Assembly: GCA_013297575.1 (NCBI GenBank)
Contig: JAAFHO010000148.1
Location: 1 to 10,106, forward strand
Direction: 5' to 3'
Length of the DNA stretch: 10,106 nt
From: Chitinophagales bacterium
GTDB taxonomy: Bacteria > Bacteroidota > Bacteroidia > Chitinophagales > Saprospiraceae
The notes under the pieces were generated by a model. It did no database searches. It was not told the DNA's origin and saw only the letters and a list, made by a program, of their open reading frames with translations. Of this stretch, positions 1-6,939 are shown one piece after another. Made by a program: the position numbers and the translations under genes. The stretch's first letter is position 1. Every line of letters begins with the position of its first letter.

Positions 1-18
1 ATTTTTTGGGCAACTTAT

Positions 19-324
19 CTATATAGAGTCATATACCACTACCCTTTCCCACAAATGCTTGCAAGTATCTATAAATTCAAGATGCAGCGGATGCGTTTGA
101 TAGACCGCCTCGTCCTCGGCAGTGGCAAAAATCAGCAACCAAGAAACGGAATACGAACTGTCTATAACAGGCCGATCAGTTGGAGCAGGCGCACCAATAA
201 AGTATTGGTGAATAGTCTCCACTGTGCTCAATTTTTCCAAACCTGCGAGCAATGCCGCTTTATCGGCAGCATCGTTAGGGTTTTTGAGCCAAAAATAGAC
301 GTGATGAATGAATGGCTTAGTCAT
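19..324 (-). CDS. Dabb-family (stress-responsive alpha/beta-barrel) protein
   Basis: A 101-residue protein that matches the Dabb family (dimeric alpha+beta barrel) in size and pattern. It has an early His-His followed by a hydrophobic strand (HHVYFWLK, residues 7-14), a central Asp-Ser-Ser-Tyr strand (about 55-58), and the typical Tyr-x-x-His-Pro-x-His segment (YQTHPLHLEFI, about 75-85) before a final strand ending VVVYDSI. Family members are small cytosolic dimers. Some are enzymes or stress-induced proteins, but most have no known substrate, so none is assigned here. The ATG lies 24 bases after the recQ stop with no TAnnTTTG promoter in between, so it is probably cotranscribed with recQ. 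No Shine-Dalgarno sequence is visible, as is usual in Bacteroidota. The family call is fairly firm; the function is unknown. Confidence 0.85.
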   Translation of the reverse strand: MTKPFIHHVYFWLKNPNDAADKAALLAGLEKLSTVETIHQYFIGAPAPTDRPVIDSSYSVSWLLIFATAEDEAVYQTHPLHLEFIDTCKHLWERVVVYDSI

Positions 325-348
325 AAATTTATGTCAAATAGTTTAGAA

Positions 349-2574
349 TTAGTTAGCATAATCGCTCAAAAATTTCAGGCGCATCAATTGAATTTCCTCC
401 CAATTAATATCTTCCTCTTTCAGTTCGTTATACGCCAATTCAAGATCATCCGTTTCAGCATCCTTGAAGTATTCGATAATAGAGTCGCGTACATACTCGT
501 CAGATACCACACGATTAAGGTAATAGTCTAACCGCAATTTAGTACCTGACATAACGATACCGTATAATTCATCGATCAATTCTTGGAATGTCATATCGCT
601 CGATTTGGCAATATCTTCTAAGTTGATTTTGCGATCAATCGACGTAATAATATTGATCTTTGATTTTGATTTATTGGCTACCGTCCGGATGGTTAAATCC
701 ATAGGTCGTTCGATCTCGTTCTCCTCTACATGTTTGAGTATCGCATCAATAAAGGGTTGTGCGTAACGTTGTGCTTTTGCTAGAGATACACCCGTTATCT
801 TGGACATATCATCCATAGAAAGTGGGTATTGGGTCGCCATTTCCTCCAATGAAGGATCTTGGAAAATCACATACGGTGGTAAGTTATGCTTTTTGGATAC
901 CGCACGGCGAATATCCTTCAACATACTCATCAATACTTCGTCCAGCACTGCAGTGCCGCCTTTATCATCCTCAAAATCGTAGTCGTTATCGCCGTAATTG
1001 ATATTGACGGTCATCGTAATCGAGTGCGGATTCTTCAGGTATTCCTTACCCGCGTCGGATACTTTTACGATACCAAATTGCTCAATTTCCTTGTAAATCA
1101 GGTTATTAATCATGGCATGGCGAATCACCGAATTCCAGAAATTCTCATCGCGGGTATCACCCACGCCAAAGTTTTCCAATTCAGTAAAGCGGAAATCTTT
1201 CATTTCTTTGGTCTCGCGCCCCATAATAAAGTCAACAATGGTACGGATCAAATAATTCTCGTTGAGTTCGAGGATACTACTTACTACATTAACGATTTCT
1301 TCTTTTACCTCCACTACTTCTTTTGGTGTACGGCAGTTGTCGCACATCTTACCGCAGTTTTCGACGGGGAAACTCTCTCCGAAATAGTGCAATAAGAAGC
1401 GGCGGCGGCAGGAGGCTGTTTCGGCATAAGCCACTACTTCCTGCATCAATTGTGCGCCCATTTCGCGTTCTGAAACGGGTTTGTCGCGCAAAAACTTCTC
1501 CAAACGGAGAATATCATTATAATTATAAAAGGCTATACACTTGCCCGCTAATCCATCGCGGCCAGCGCGACCAGTTTCCTGATAATAGTTTTCGATAGAC
1601 TTTGGAATATCATAGTGGATCACAAAACGCACATCTGGCTTATCGATACCCATACCAAAAGCGATGGTGGCACAAATTACGTCGATATTTTCCATAAGGA
1701 AATTATCCTGCGTTTGGGCACGTGTTTTGGGATCGAGACCAGCGTGGTATGGAGCAGCTTTGATATCATTGACCAAAAGCATTTCGGCAATATCCTCGGC
1801 AGTTTTACGATTTTGGACGTAAATAATACCCGATTCATTGCGAAATTCCTCTTTTATTACCTGAATGATTTGTTTAATCGTTTGGTCTTTCTTTACCTTG
1901 GAGCGTACATCATAAAATAAGTTATCGCGATTGAACGACGAAATAAAGGTATTGTGGTTCTTCATGTTCAGGTTCTTCACAATATCCTCCTGTACTTTAG
2001 GCGTAGCGGTAGCGGTAAGTGCAATGATAGGAACGTCTTTTGCTACTGCATCCAGCATGGTACGAATACGGCGGTACTCTGGGCGGAAATCGTGTCCCCA
2101 TTCAGAAATACAGTGCGCCTCATCCACCGCAACAAAAGAGATATTATTGCTACTAAAAAACTCAATATTTTCTTCTTTTGTGAGCGTTTCGGGTGCTACA
2201 AAAAGCAATTTTGTACGTCCATCGGTGATATCCGTCTTCACCTTCTTCATCTGAGCACGGGTCAGTGATGAATTGAGAAAGTGGGCCACTTCGTCTTCAT
2301 CGGAATAACCCCGAATACTGTCCACCTGATTTTTCATCAAGGCGATCAAAGGGCTGATTATGATTGCGATACCGGGCAACATAAGTGCCGGTAATTGATA
2401 ACAAAGGGATTTGCCGCCGCCCGTGGGCATTATTACAAAAGTATCCTTACCATCGAGCAAGCTCTTAATAACGGCATGTTGAGTTCCTTTAAATGTGTCA
2501 AAACCAAAAAAACGCTGTAGGGCTTCGTGAATTGCATCGTGTTCGGGAGCGGCGGTAGCTGCGGATGAGCTCAT
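349..2574 (-). CDS. recQ: ATP-dependent DNA helicase RecQ
   Basis: A 741-residue RecQ helicase, a 3'-5' DNA-unwinding enzyme of recombination and replication-fork repair. Motifs in order: motif 0 around 24-32 (FDTFKGTQ), Walker A TGGGKS (51-56), DEAH box (151-154) followed by the RecQ aromatic-rich loop (about 156-167), LTATAT (186-191), motif IV around 251-260, motif V AFGMGIDKP (305-313) and motif VI QETGRAGRDG (332-341). The four zinc-binding cysteines are at 389, 407, 411 and 414. An RQC winged-helix region (about 420-520) and an HRDC domain (about 541-620) follow. The last 120 or so residues go beyond the E. coli-type architecture and resemble the helix-turn-helix (HTH_40-like) tail common in Bacteroidota RecQ. 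The ATG at 2574 gives a normal N terminus. No motif is missing, so the enzyme should be active. Confidence 0.98.
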   Translation of the reverse strand: MSSSAATAAPEHDAIHEALQRFFGFDTFKGTQHAVIKSLLDGKDTFVIMPTGGGKSLCYQLPALMLPGIAIIISPLIALMKNQVDSIRGYSDEDEVAHFLNSSLTRAQMKKVKTDITDGRTKLLFVAPETLTKEENIEFFSSNNISFVAVDEAHCISEWGHDFRPEYRRIRTMLDAVAKDVPIIALTATATPKVQEDIVKNLNMKNHNTFISSFNRDNLFYDVRSKVKKDQTIKQIIQVIKEEFRNESGIIYVQNRKTAEDIAEMLLVNDIKAAPYHAGLDPKTRAQTQDNFLMENIDVICATIAFGMGIDKPDVRFVIHYDIPKSIENYYQETGRAGRDGLAGKCIAFYNYNDILRLEKFLRDKPVSEREMGAQLMQEVVAYAETASCRRRFLLHYFGESFPVENCGKMCDNCRTPKEVVEVKEEIVNVVSSILELNENYLIRTIVDFIMGRETKEMKDFRFTELENFGVGDTRDENFWNSVIRHAMINNLIYKEIEQFGIVKVSDAGKEYLKNPHSITMTVNINYGDNDYDFEDDKGGTAVLDEVLMSMLKDIRRAVSKKHNLPPYVIFQDPSLEEMATQYPLSMDDMSKITGVSLAKAQRYAQPFIDAILKHVEENEIERPMDLTIRTVANKSKSKINIITSIDRKINLEDIAKSSDMTFQELIDELYGIVMSGTKLRLDYYLNRVVSDEYVRDSIIEYFKDAETDDLELAYNELKEEDINWEEIQLMRLKFLSDYAN

Positions 2575-2604
2575 AAATGTATGTACTAGTATGATAAAAA
2601 TCTG

Positions 2605-2632
2605 AAAAACAGGTGTTTTTATACCTGTTTTT
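2605..2632 (-). repeat. Perfect 10-bp hairpin in the recQ leader
   Basis: AAAAACAGGT (2605-2614) and ACCTGTTTTT (2623-2632) form a perfect 10-bp inverted repeat around an 8-base loop, ending 31 bases upstream of the recQ ATG. From the predicted start site it would be the first structure in the mRNA. It could stabilise the 5' end, act as an attenuator-like element (it ends in a U run on either strand), bind a repressor as DNA, or stop read-through from the glycosyltransferase gene, whose transcript also enters from this side. The repeat is certain; its role is inferred. Confidence 0.6.
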
Positions 2633-2659
2633 TAAAAAAGCCGCCAAAGGTATAAAAAC
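2615..2659. repeat. 12-bp inverted repeat spanning the recQ start site
   Basis: GTTTTTATACCT (2615-2626) recurs as its exact reverse complement AGGTATAAAAAC at 2648-2659, with a 21-base spacer. The right arm covers most of the predicted -7 box (2645-2652). The left arm overlaps the loop and right stem of the hairpin at 2605-2632. Arm centres are 33 bp apart, close to three helical turns, an arrangement compatible with a dimeric or looping regulator. Low sequence complexity makes chance possible, but the arms include the non-A/T core ACC/GGT. Confidence 0.5.
2645..2652 (-). promoter_or_regulatory. Probable recQ promoter (-7 box TACCTTTG)
   Basis: Read on the minus strand this is TACCTTTG, an exact match to the Bacteroidota -7 consensus TAnnTTTG. 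A TTG (plus-strand CAA at 2676-2678) lies 23 bases upstream and could serve as the -33 element, though the spacing is long. Transcription would start near 2638, giving a leader of about 65 nt before the recQ ATG. This is a consensus match, not experimental evidence. Confidence 0.6.
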
Positions 2660-2999
2660 TTTTTTCTATTATGTACAAGTTTTTTGTGTTTTTTTTGTCA
2701 ATGTTTTTTAAACGCCACTCTCGGCAGTGAAATTTCGCTCGGAATTTTATCTTGAAAAACAGAATAAATAGTATTTAAAAAGAAATTTTATTTGGCAGCA
2801 AGAAAAATTTATTGAAAAAATAAGGCAAAAAAGGCATTTTAAAAGATGAACTTTTGTTTTGGATTGATCTGTATGCGGAGGATGTGAACAATTAAGCATC
2901 TATATAAACATAATGCCTATTGAGTAAAAAGAGCCAATTCAAGTCTAAAAATAAAGGTAGTTTATACCCTAAACGCTAATCTGGTACTCCATCAAAAAA

Positions 3000-4409
3000 T
3001 TACTTGTGCATATATACGACATAATCGCCTACAAAAAAAATCTGTTGATAGGTCGATAACACCTCTTCTGGCACACTCAAAACCTTATCATAGATCAGGT
3101 ATTTATAAAAAGTACCTTTCCCATCCAATGCGTTAAAATTGTACCGCTGGAAATAATTATTCCGAATCAATGCCTCCTGCTGTGCAAAAAAGCCAATGGT
3201 ACTTCGTGGTGGCAAAAAGGAAAAAAACGGCTTTACTTCCGCTAAATCTTTACGGGTTAAGCCTATTTTACTATAAGTCAAATAAGCACCCGCTACCACC
3301 AAAACAATAGCCAATGGCAATAACCAACGAGGTGCTGCTACGGCTTTTAAAGGTGCGAGTACAGCAGCCAAAAAAGCCCCAAAACCCAAAGCAAACCAAG
3401 GCAACGAAGGTACGATATAGTGTGGTGCCTGTTTAAGACTGAGCATTACTGGCAACAACGCCGTTGCTCCAATACCCATGAAAAACAACACAGCCGACCA
3501 ATAGGAAGGAGTGATACTACGCCCTTTACGCCGAATAATAAAGAACCAAGCCACACCCAATAAGACGATAAAATGGGCATGTATTTCAAAAAAACGCTGC
3601 AACATATACAAGCGATGCGGTGCTATATTTTCCATGCGTTTACCTTGAATAGCGGCCATCACTTGTTGTTCAAAATAAGTGGTAAGTGCCGTCCGAGCGG
3701 GTTCATACAAGAAAAATGCCCCTATTCCAGCCAAAACAACAACAGTGAGTAGAACCGTTTGGGTAATTATTGTGTTCCAATTTGATGTTTTGTTGGCCCA
3801 AGCATATACACCCCAAAATGCTAAAGGGAATAAACCCACCGGCCCTTTTGTTAAAAAAGCCGCCACTAGCATCAAACCCACACCCAGCACATAAAGACTC
3901 CTATTATTGGGCACAAATTCGTTTTTCTGCAAAGGATATGCCCTGAGGAGTAACGCCACTGCTCCCAGATCGAACAGGGTCATTGTACATTCCAGCATAT
4001 TACTGGTGTACCTCATAAACGACTCCTCGTTGAGTATCCAGAAAAAAATTGGCAAAGGCCACCAAGCCATAATCGGTGTGTTTTGAAAAACATTACGCCA
4101 AATACGCGCCATTAAAAAAATAGTAAGTAATGCAACCAAAACGCAATACACGCGCTCGGTGCCATACCCACTTCCCAATACCCTAAAAAACAAGGACTGA
4201 ATACCAAACATCAACGGCGGATGCTCATTAAACTCGGAAAACATAGTATCCGTTAATTTTAAAGACCATAGCGAACCAATGCCATTGGCAAGGTTATTGG
4301 ACAATGCCGCATAGCAGACACCATCAATAAACATACCATCCTGTACCAAAGGCATAGCGAACAAAACAAGGAACAAGGCCAATAAAATAAAGTAACTACT
4401 TTTGAGCAT
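3000..4409 (-). CDS. ArnT/PMT-type (GT39-like) membrane glycosyltransferase
   Basis: An integral-membrane protein of about 469 residues with roughly 10-11 hydrophobic segments, starting with one at the very N terminus. GT-C hallmarks are visible: an acidic residue in the first periplasmic loop (FIDGVCYAAL, Asp29), a His-Pro-Pro-Leu motif (about 63-66), and LTKGPVG (about 186-192), whose lysine and glycines are typical of ArnT and PMT relatives. Such enzymes use polyprenyl-phosphate sugars to glycosylate lipids or proteins at the outer face of the inner membrane. The acceptor cannot be read from sequence. A soluble C-terminal part follows the last helices (about 385 onward). I prefer the ATG at 4409 because a longer reading begins with TTG at 4418 and adds only three residues. 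It is divergent from the ABC ATPase gene. Confidence 0.88.
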   Translation of the reverse strand: MLKSSYFILLALFLVLFAMPLVQDGMFIDGVCYAALSNNLANGIGSLWSLKLTDTMFSEFNEHPPLMFGIQSLFFRVLGSGYGTERVYCVLVALLTIFLMARIWRNVFQNTPIMAWWPLPIFFWILNEESFMRYTSNMLECTMTLFDLGAVALLLRAYPLQKNEFVPNNRSLYVLGVGLMLVAAFLTKGPVGLFPLAFWGVYAWANKTSNWNTIITQTVLLTVVVLAGIGAFFLYEPARTALTTYFEQQVMAAIQGKRMENIAPHRLYMLQRFFEIHAHFIVLLGVAWFFIIRRKGRSITPSYWSAVLFFMGIGATALLPVMLSLKQAPHYIVPSLPWFALGFGAFLAAVLAPLKAVAAPRWLLPLAIVLVVAGAYLTYSKIGLTRKDLAEVKPFFSFLPPRSTIGFFAQQEALIRNNYFQRYNFNALDGKGTFYKYLIYDKVLSVPEEVLSTYQQIFFVGDYVVYMHK

Positions 4410-4427
4410 CTCAGACAATTTATGGTG

Positions 4428-4435
4428 TAAAGGTA
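4428..4435 (-). promoter_or_regulatory. Candidate promoter of the glycosyltransferase gene
   Basis: On the minus strand this reads TACCTTTA, one mismatch from TAnnTTTG. It sits 18 bases upstream of the ATG at 4409, so the leader would be about 10 nt. No clear TTTG -33 box is found at the expected distance. It faces away from the ABC gene promoter in the same short divergent region. Confidence 0.35.
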
Positions 4436-4444
4436 GGTGGGAGA

Positions 4445-4474
4445 TTTGAAGTATAAAAATTATCCTTACCTTCG
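4445..4474 (+). promoter_or_regulatory. Probable promoter of the MlaF-like ABC gene
   Basis: TTTG (4445-4448), an 18-base spacer, and TACCTTCG (4467-4474) match the Bacteroidota -33/-7 layout with one mismatch in the -7 box. Transcription would start near 4481, giving a leader of about 14 nt before the ATG at 4495. Very short leaders without a Shine-Dalgarno sequence are common in this phylum. Confidence 0.55.
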
Positions 4475-4494
4475 CGTAAGATTAAAACAAATAA

Positions 4495-5253
4495 ATGATC
4501 AGAGCAGAAAATATTACCAAATCTTTCGGCGAGACCGAAGTCCTAAAAGGCGTTTCCTTTACTTTCGAAGCGGGAAAAACTAATTTGATTATCGGGCGTT
4601 CCGGTGCCGGTAAAACGGTACTTCTTAAAATACTTGTAGGGCTTCAAACCCCAAGTTCGGGTAAGGTTTGGTACAACGATATTGATTTTACAGACCTTGA
4701 TAAGAATGGGATGCGGGCAACTCGTATGCAAATCGGAATGCTATTTCAGGGTTCAGCCCTATTTGATTCCTTGTCCGTAGAGGAAAATATCCGATTCCCA
4801 ATGGATATGTTTACCACTTTTACGCCAAAAGAAAAACTGGAACGGGTCAACTATTGCCTAGAACGCGTTGGTTTGGGCGGTAACAACAAAAAATACCCTT
4901 CCGAACTTTCTGGTGGTATGCAAAAACGCGTGGGTATTGCCCGCTCCATTGTACTGAAGCCCAAGTATCTGTTCTGCGACGAACCCAATTCGGGTCTCGA
5001 TCCCAAAACCTCTATTGTTATCGACGAGCTGCTCCATAATATTACCCGCGAAGACGAAATCACCACTATTATTAATACACATGATATGAACTCGGTGATG
5101 GAAATCGGGGAAAATATCTGCTTCCTACACGAAGGCAAACTGGAATGGAGCGGCAATAAGGACATGGTATTGGAAAGTGAAAACGAAAATTTGCAGACGT
5201 TTATCTTTGCATCCCCATTTTTACAACGATTGCGGAAAGCCGCTTTGGGGTAA
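4495..5253 (+). CDS. MlaF-like ABC transporter ATP-binding protein
   Basis: A 252-residue ABC ATPase. Walker A is GRSGAGKT (34-41), the Q-loop Gln is 85, the signature is LSGGMQKR (138-145), Walker B ends at Asp162-Glu163, the D-loop is SGLDP (166-170), and the switch histidine is His196. The stretch after the Q-loop (FQGSALFDSLSVEENI, about 84-99) and the signature with Gly-Met-Gln-Lys-Arg are characteristic of the MlaF/Ttg2A subfamily. That subfamily powers MCE-type phospholipid transport between inner and outer membranes with an MlaE permease and an MlaD-like MCE protein. Neither partner gene is adjacent: upstream is a divergent glycosyltransferase and downstream an unrelated secreted protein, so the partners must be elsewhere. 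All ATPase motifs look intact. The subfamily is fairly sure; the substrate is inferred. Confidence 0.9.
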   Translation: MIRAENITKSFGETEVLKGVSFTFEAGKTNLIIGRSGAGKTVLLKILVGLQTPSSGKVWYNDIDFTDLDKNGMRATRMQIGMLFQGSALFDSLSVEENIRFPMDMFTTFTPKEKLERVNYCLERVGLGGNNKKYPSELSGGMQKRVGIARSIVLKPKYLFCDEPNSGLDPKTSIVIDELLHNITREDEITTIINTHDMNSVMEIGENICFLHEGKLEWSGNKDMVLESENENLQTFIFASPFLQRLRKAALG

Positions 5254-5356
5254 GTAGTTTGAACAATTTTAAGATAAAAAGAAATAGACAATGTCCATTC
5301 CCAACCATTCTACTATTTTTTTTGTTATTTTTTGATTCAGTTCAAAAACTTACACC

Positions 5357-5364
5357 TATATTTG
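5357..5364 (+). promoter_or_regulatory. Probable promoter of the outer-membrane protein gene
   Basis: TATATTTG is an exact TAnnTTTG match ending 16 bases before the ATG at 5381. A TTTG at 5331-5334 lies 22 bases upstream as a possible -33 box. The expected start site is near 5371. This suggests the gene can be expressed independently of the ABC ATPase gene, which ends at 5253. Confidence 0.55.
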
Positions 5365-5380
5365 GAGCAAATTCCTCGAT

Positions 5381-6139
5381 ATGGTACGCATTTATTTATT
5401 CCTCGTTATAGCGGCATGGTTTATTTCGCCCATTTCCGCCCAGATTACACAACAACCGTTGGGTATTATCTACAATCATGAAACGACTTATAACCTCAAA
5501 CTGACCACCAATCGGGGCTTTGTTTTTGGGATGGAAAAAGGCCGTTTGCGCACCTATGATCGTACTACTTTTTACCACCTCAGTATTGGTGAAATACACC
5601 ACCCCAGAGAAACGCGGCAAAGTGCGCCACCACAAACCCGCTACCGATCCTATGTATATGGTAAACAAAATGCGTTATATGCACTACGCGGAGGATGGGG
5701 CGTAAAACGCTATTTATCCGAAAAAGCCAAGGTAAAAGGGGTAGCAGTAGGCTATAGTTATACTTTTGGGCCTACGCTGGGGTTGGTAAAACCCTATTAT
5801 TTAGCCTTAGCCTTGGACAGTCCGGATAATCCGTTGAACTATATTATACGGTTACAAAAGTACAGCGAAAAAAATGCCGCCAAATTCCTCAATAATAATA
5901 ATATACTAGGGGCTGCACCCTTTACACGTGGCTTGAAAGAAATTTCTTTATTGCCAGGAGGTAGTGCTTCATTGGCCTTTCATTTGGACTGGGGTGCCTT
6001 TGATGAACGCGTAAAAGCACTTGAATTGGGCGTAATGGTCGATTTCTTTGTCCGCAATGCGCCATTGCTTATCTCCGAATACAATTCACCGCTTTTTGTC
6101 AATTTCTTTGTCAATGTACAATTTGGAAAAAGAAAGTAA
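5381..6139 (+). CDS. Exported, probable outer-membrane beta-barrel protein of unknown function
   Basis: A 252-residue protein with a clear N-terminal signal peptide: Met-Val-Arg, a hydrophobic core at about 4-15, and a likely cleavage after Ala20 (SPISA-QI). The mature part alternates polar and hydrophobic residues and is rich in Tyr, Gly and Phe. Strand-like stretches include TTNRGFVFGMEKG (about 42-54), GVAVGYSYTFGPTLG (about 120-134) and the C-terminal FVNFFVNVQFGKRK. The near-terminal aromatic strand fits a BAM-inserted outer-membrane barrel. No catalytic motif, lipobox or T9SS C-terminal domain is seen. It is unlikely to be a pseudogene: it is full length, has its own promoter-like box and ends at a strong terminator. 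I recognise no named family. Being next to an MlaF-like ATPase is suggestive for envelope function but proves nothing. Confidence 0.75.
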   Translation: MVRIYLFLVIAAWFISPISAQITQQPLGIIYNHETTYNLKLTTNRGFVFGMEKGRLRTYDRTTFYHLSIGEIHHPRETRQSAPPQTRYRSYVYGKQNALYALRGGWGVKRYLSEKAKVKGVAVGYSYTFGPTLGLVKPYYLALALDSPDNPLNYIIRLQKYSEKNAAKFLNNNNILGAAPFTRGLKEISLLPGGSASLAFHLDWGAFDERVKALELGVMVDFFVRNAPLLISEYNSPLFVNFFVNVQFGKRK

Positions 6140-6226
6140 AAATAATTGCACAGCACCCAACCTATTTATAAAAGTGGGTAGTCTATACAATTACAAACTC
6201 ATTCTATATCCATTCTATTGTAGTAT

Positions 6227-6263
6227 TCCCCCGGGCAGAAACTGTGGCCGGGGGATTTTTTTT
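6227..6263 (+). terminator. Strong intrinsic terminator after the outer-membrane protein gene
   Basis: TCCCCCGG (6227-6234) pairs with CCGGGGGA (6248-6255) to give an 8-bp, mostly G:C stem. The loop can form a further short CAG/CTG stem. Eight T residues follow (6256-6263). It lies 88 bases past the stop at 6139 and insulates the downstream yceD promoter. Confidence 0.9.
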
Positions 6264-6295
6264 GCAAAATTCTTTTTTATTTTCCAAATTGGTAT

Positions 6296-6303
6296 TACCT
6301 TTG
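6296..6303 (+). promoter_or_regulatory. Probable yceD-rpmF promoter (-7 box TACCTTTG)
   Basis: This is an exact match to TAnnTTTG, between the upstream terminator and the yceD ATG at 6331. The start site would be near 6310, giving a leader of about 20 nt. No good TTG -33 box is visible, only a T-rich stretch at 6273-6283. The box is identical to that of recQ. Confidence 0.6.
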
Positions 6304-6330
6304 CCGCCCGAAAATTAAACCGGAAAAGCA

Positions 6331-6858
6331 ATGGGCATTTTCTCTGCGTATTCCTTGCCTGTCCAAGGGCTAAAAGATGGACTTCATAAGTACAATTATG
6401 TACTAGATGGGTCTTTTTTCCAGCATTTTGATGCATCTCCGATCGGAGAAAGCGAAATTGAAGTGGAAGTAGAACTGGATATGCGTCCGAATATGATGGT
6501 CTTAGACTTCATTTTATCGGGTTGGATCAGTGCTAGTTGTGATCGTTGCAGTGCTGATATTCAACTGCCCATTGGTAGCGATCAGGTTTTATTTGTTAAA
6601 TATAGCGAAGAAAACGAAGAAGATGACGACGAGGTGATTTTTATTAGCCGCGACGCACCTTCTTTTAATTTAGCAAAATATTTGTACGAATTTTCGGTGC
6701 TTTCATTACCCATTACAAATGTGTATGATTGCGAAAGCGAAGAAGAACCACCTTGCAATACCGATGTACTCCAGTTCTTGGGCAATCATGGGGGTAGTGA
6801 GGGGGATGATCCGCCACCAGATTCTTCTATCTGGGACGCGTTGAAAGATTTAAAATAG
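6331..6858 (+). CDS. yceD: DUF177/YceD family protein
   Basis: A 175-residue YceD (DUF177) protein. The diagnostic features are a Cys-Asp-Arg-Cys knuckle (70-73) after a beta-strand (LSGWISASC), a second cysteine pair at 134 and 142, and the conserved C-terminal Trp-Asp-Ala-Leu-Lys-Asp-Leu (about 168-174), the usual family ending. The family is genetically tied to rpmF across bacteria. YceD-like proteins are implicated in 23S rRNA accumulation or large-subunit biogenesis, though the molecular mechanism is unsettled. An acidic run (about 92-101) and a low-complexity acidic, proline-rich linker (about 153-164) are visible. It lies 81 bases upstream of rpmF in the same orientation and is probably cotranscribed from the promoter near 6296. 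Four cysteines in two pairs suggest a zinc site, which is inference. Confidence 0.92.
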   Translation: MGIFSAYSLPVQGLKDGLHKYNYVLDGSFFQHFDASPIGESEIEVEVELDMRPNMMVLDFILSGWISASCDRCSADIQLPIGSDQVLFVKYSEENEEDDDEVIFISRDAPSFNLAKYLYEFSVLSLPITNVYDCESEEEPPCNTDVLQFLGNHGGSEGDDPPPDSSIWDALKDLK

Positions 6859-6884
6859 TAACTTGTTTTTTCATACATCAGGTA

Positions 6885-6921
6885 GATAAATAAAAAAGAC
6901 ACACTAATTTATTTATTTATC
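6885..6921 (+). repeat. AU-rich inverted repeat before rpmF
   Basis: GATAAATAAA (6885-6894) and TTTATTTATC (6912-6921) are perfect 10-base complements around a 17-base loop, ending 18 bases before the rpmF ATG in the yceD-rpmF spacer. The stem is almost entirely A:U and so weak. It might be a leader structure affecting L32 translation, or just low-complexity sequence. Confidence 0.4.
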
Positions 6922-6939
6922 GCAATTATAATTTGAGTC

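Larger units (their letters stand above)
2575..2999. other. AT-rich gene-free interval
   Basis: About 425 bases with no convincing gene on either strand. It contains long runs of A and T and no ORF with protein-like composition. The recQ promoter and its inverted repeats occupy 2605-2680. The remainder (about 2700-2999) shows only weak features, such as a short CACT/AGTG stem near 2717-2730. I see no tRNA, no strong intrinsic terminator for the glycosyltransferase gene ending at 3000, and no mobile-element ends. Confidence 0.6.

Noticed and set aside
55..531. 158-codon plus-strand open frame over the Dabb gene and recQ end
   Set aside because: It is antisense to two well-supported genes, has no recognisable domain and has a composition typical of shadow frames.
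886..1395. 169-codon plus-strand open frame inside recQ
   Set aside because: It is antisense to the conserved RQC/HRDC region of recQ and shows no protein-family features.
2847..2888. Tiny 12-13 codon ORF in the gene-free interval
   Set aside because: It is too short, has no promoter and no conserved feature; expected by chance in AT-rich sequence.
4410..4418. TTG start for the glycosyltransferase adding Met-Ser-Glu
   Set aside because: An ATG nine bases downstream gives a normal N-terminal membrane segment, and TTG starts are rarer.
4851..5291. 146-codon minus-strand open frame over the ABC ATPase
   Set aside because: It is the antisense shadow of the signature and Walker B region; the sense frame has all ABC motifs.
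5254..5356. Terminator after the ABC ATPase gene
   Set aside because: There are T runs near 5315-5333 but no stable stem precedes them; read-through into the next gene is possible.
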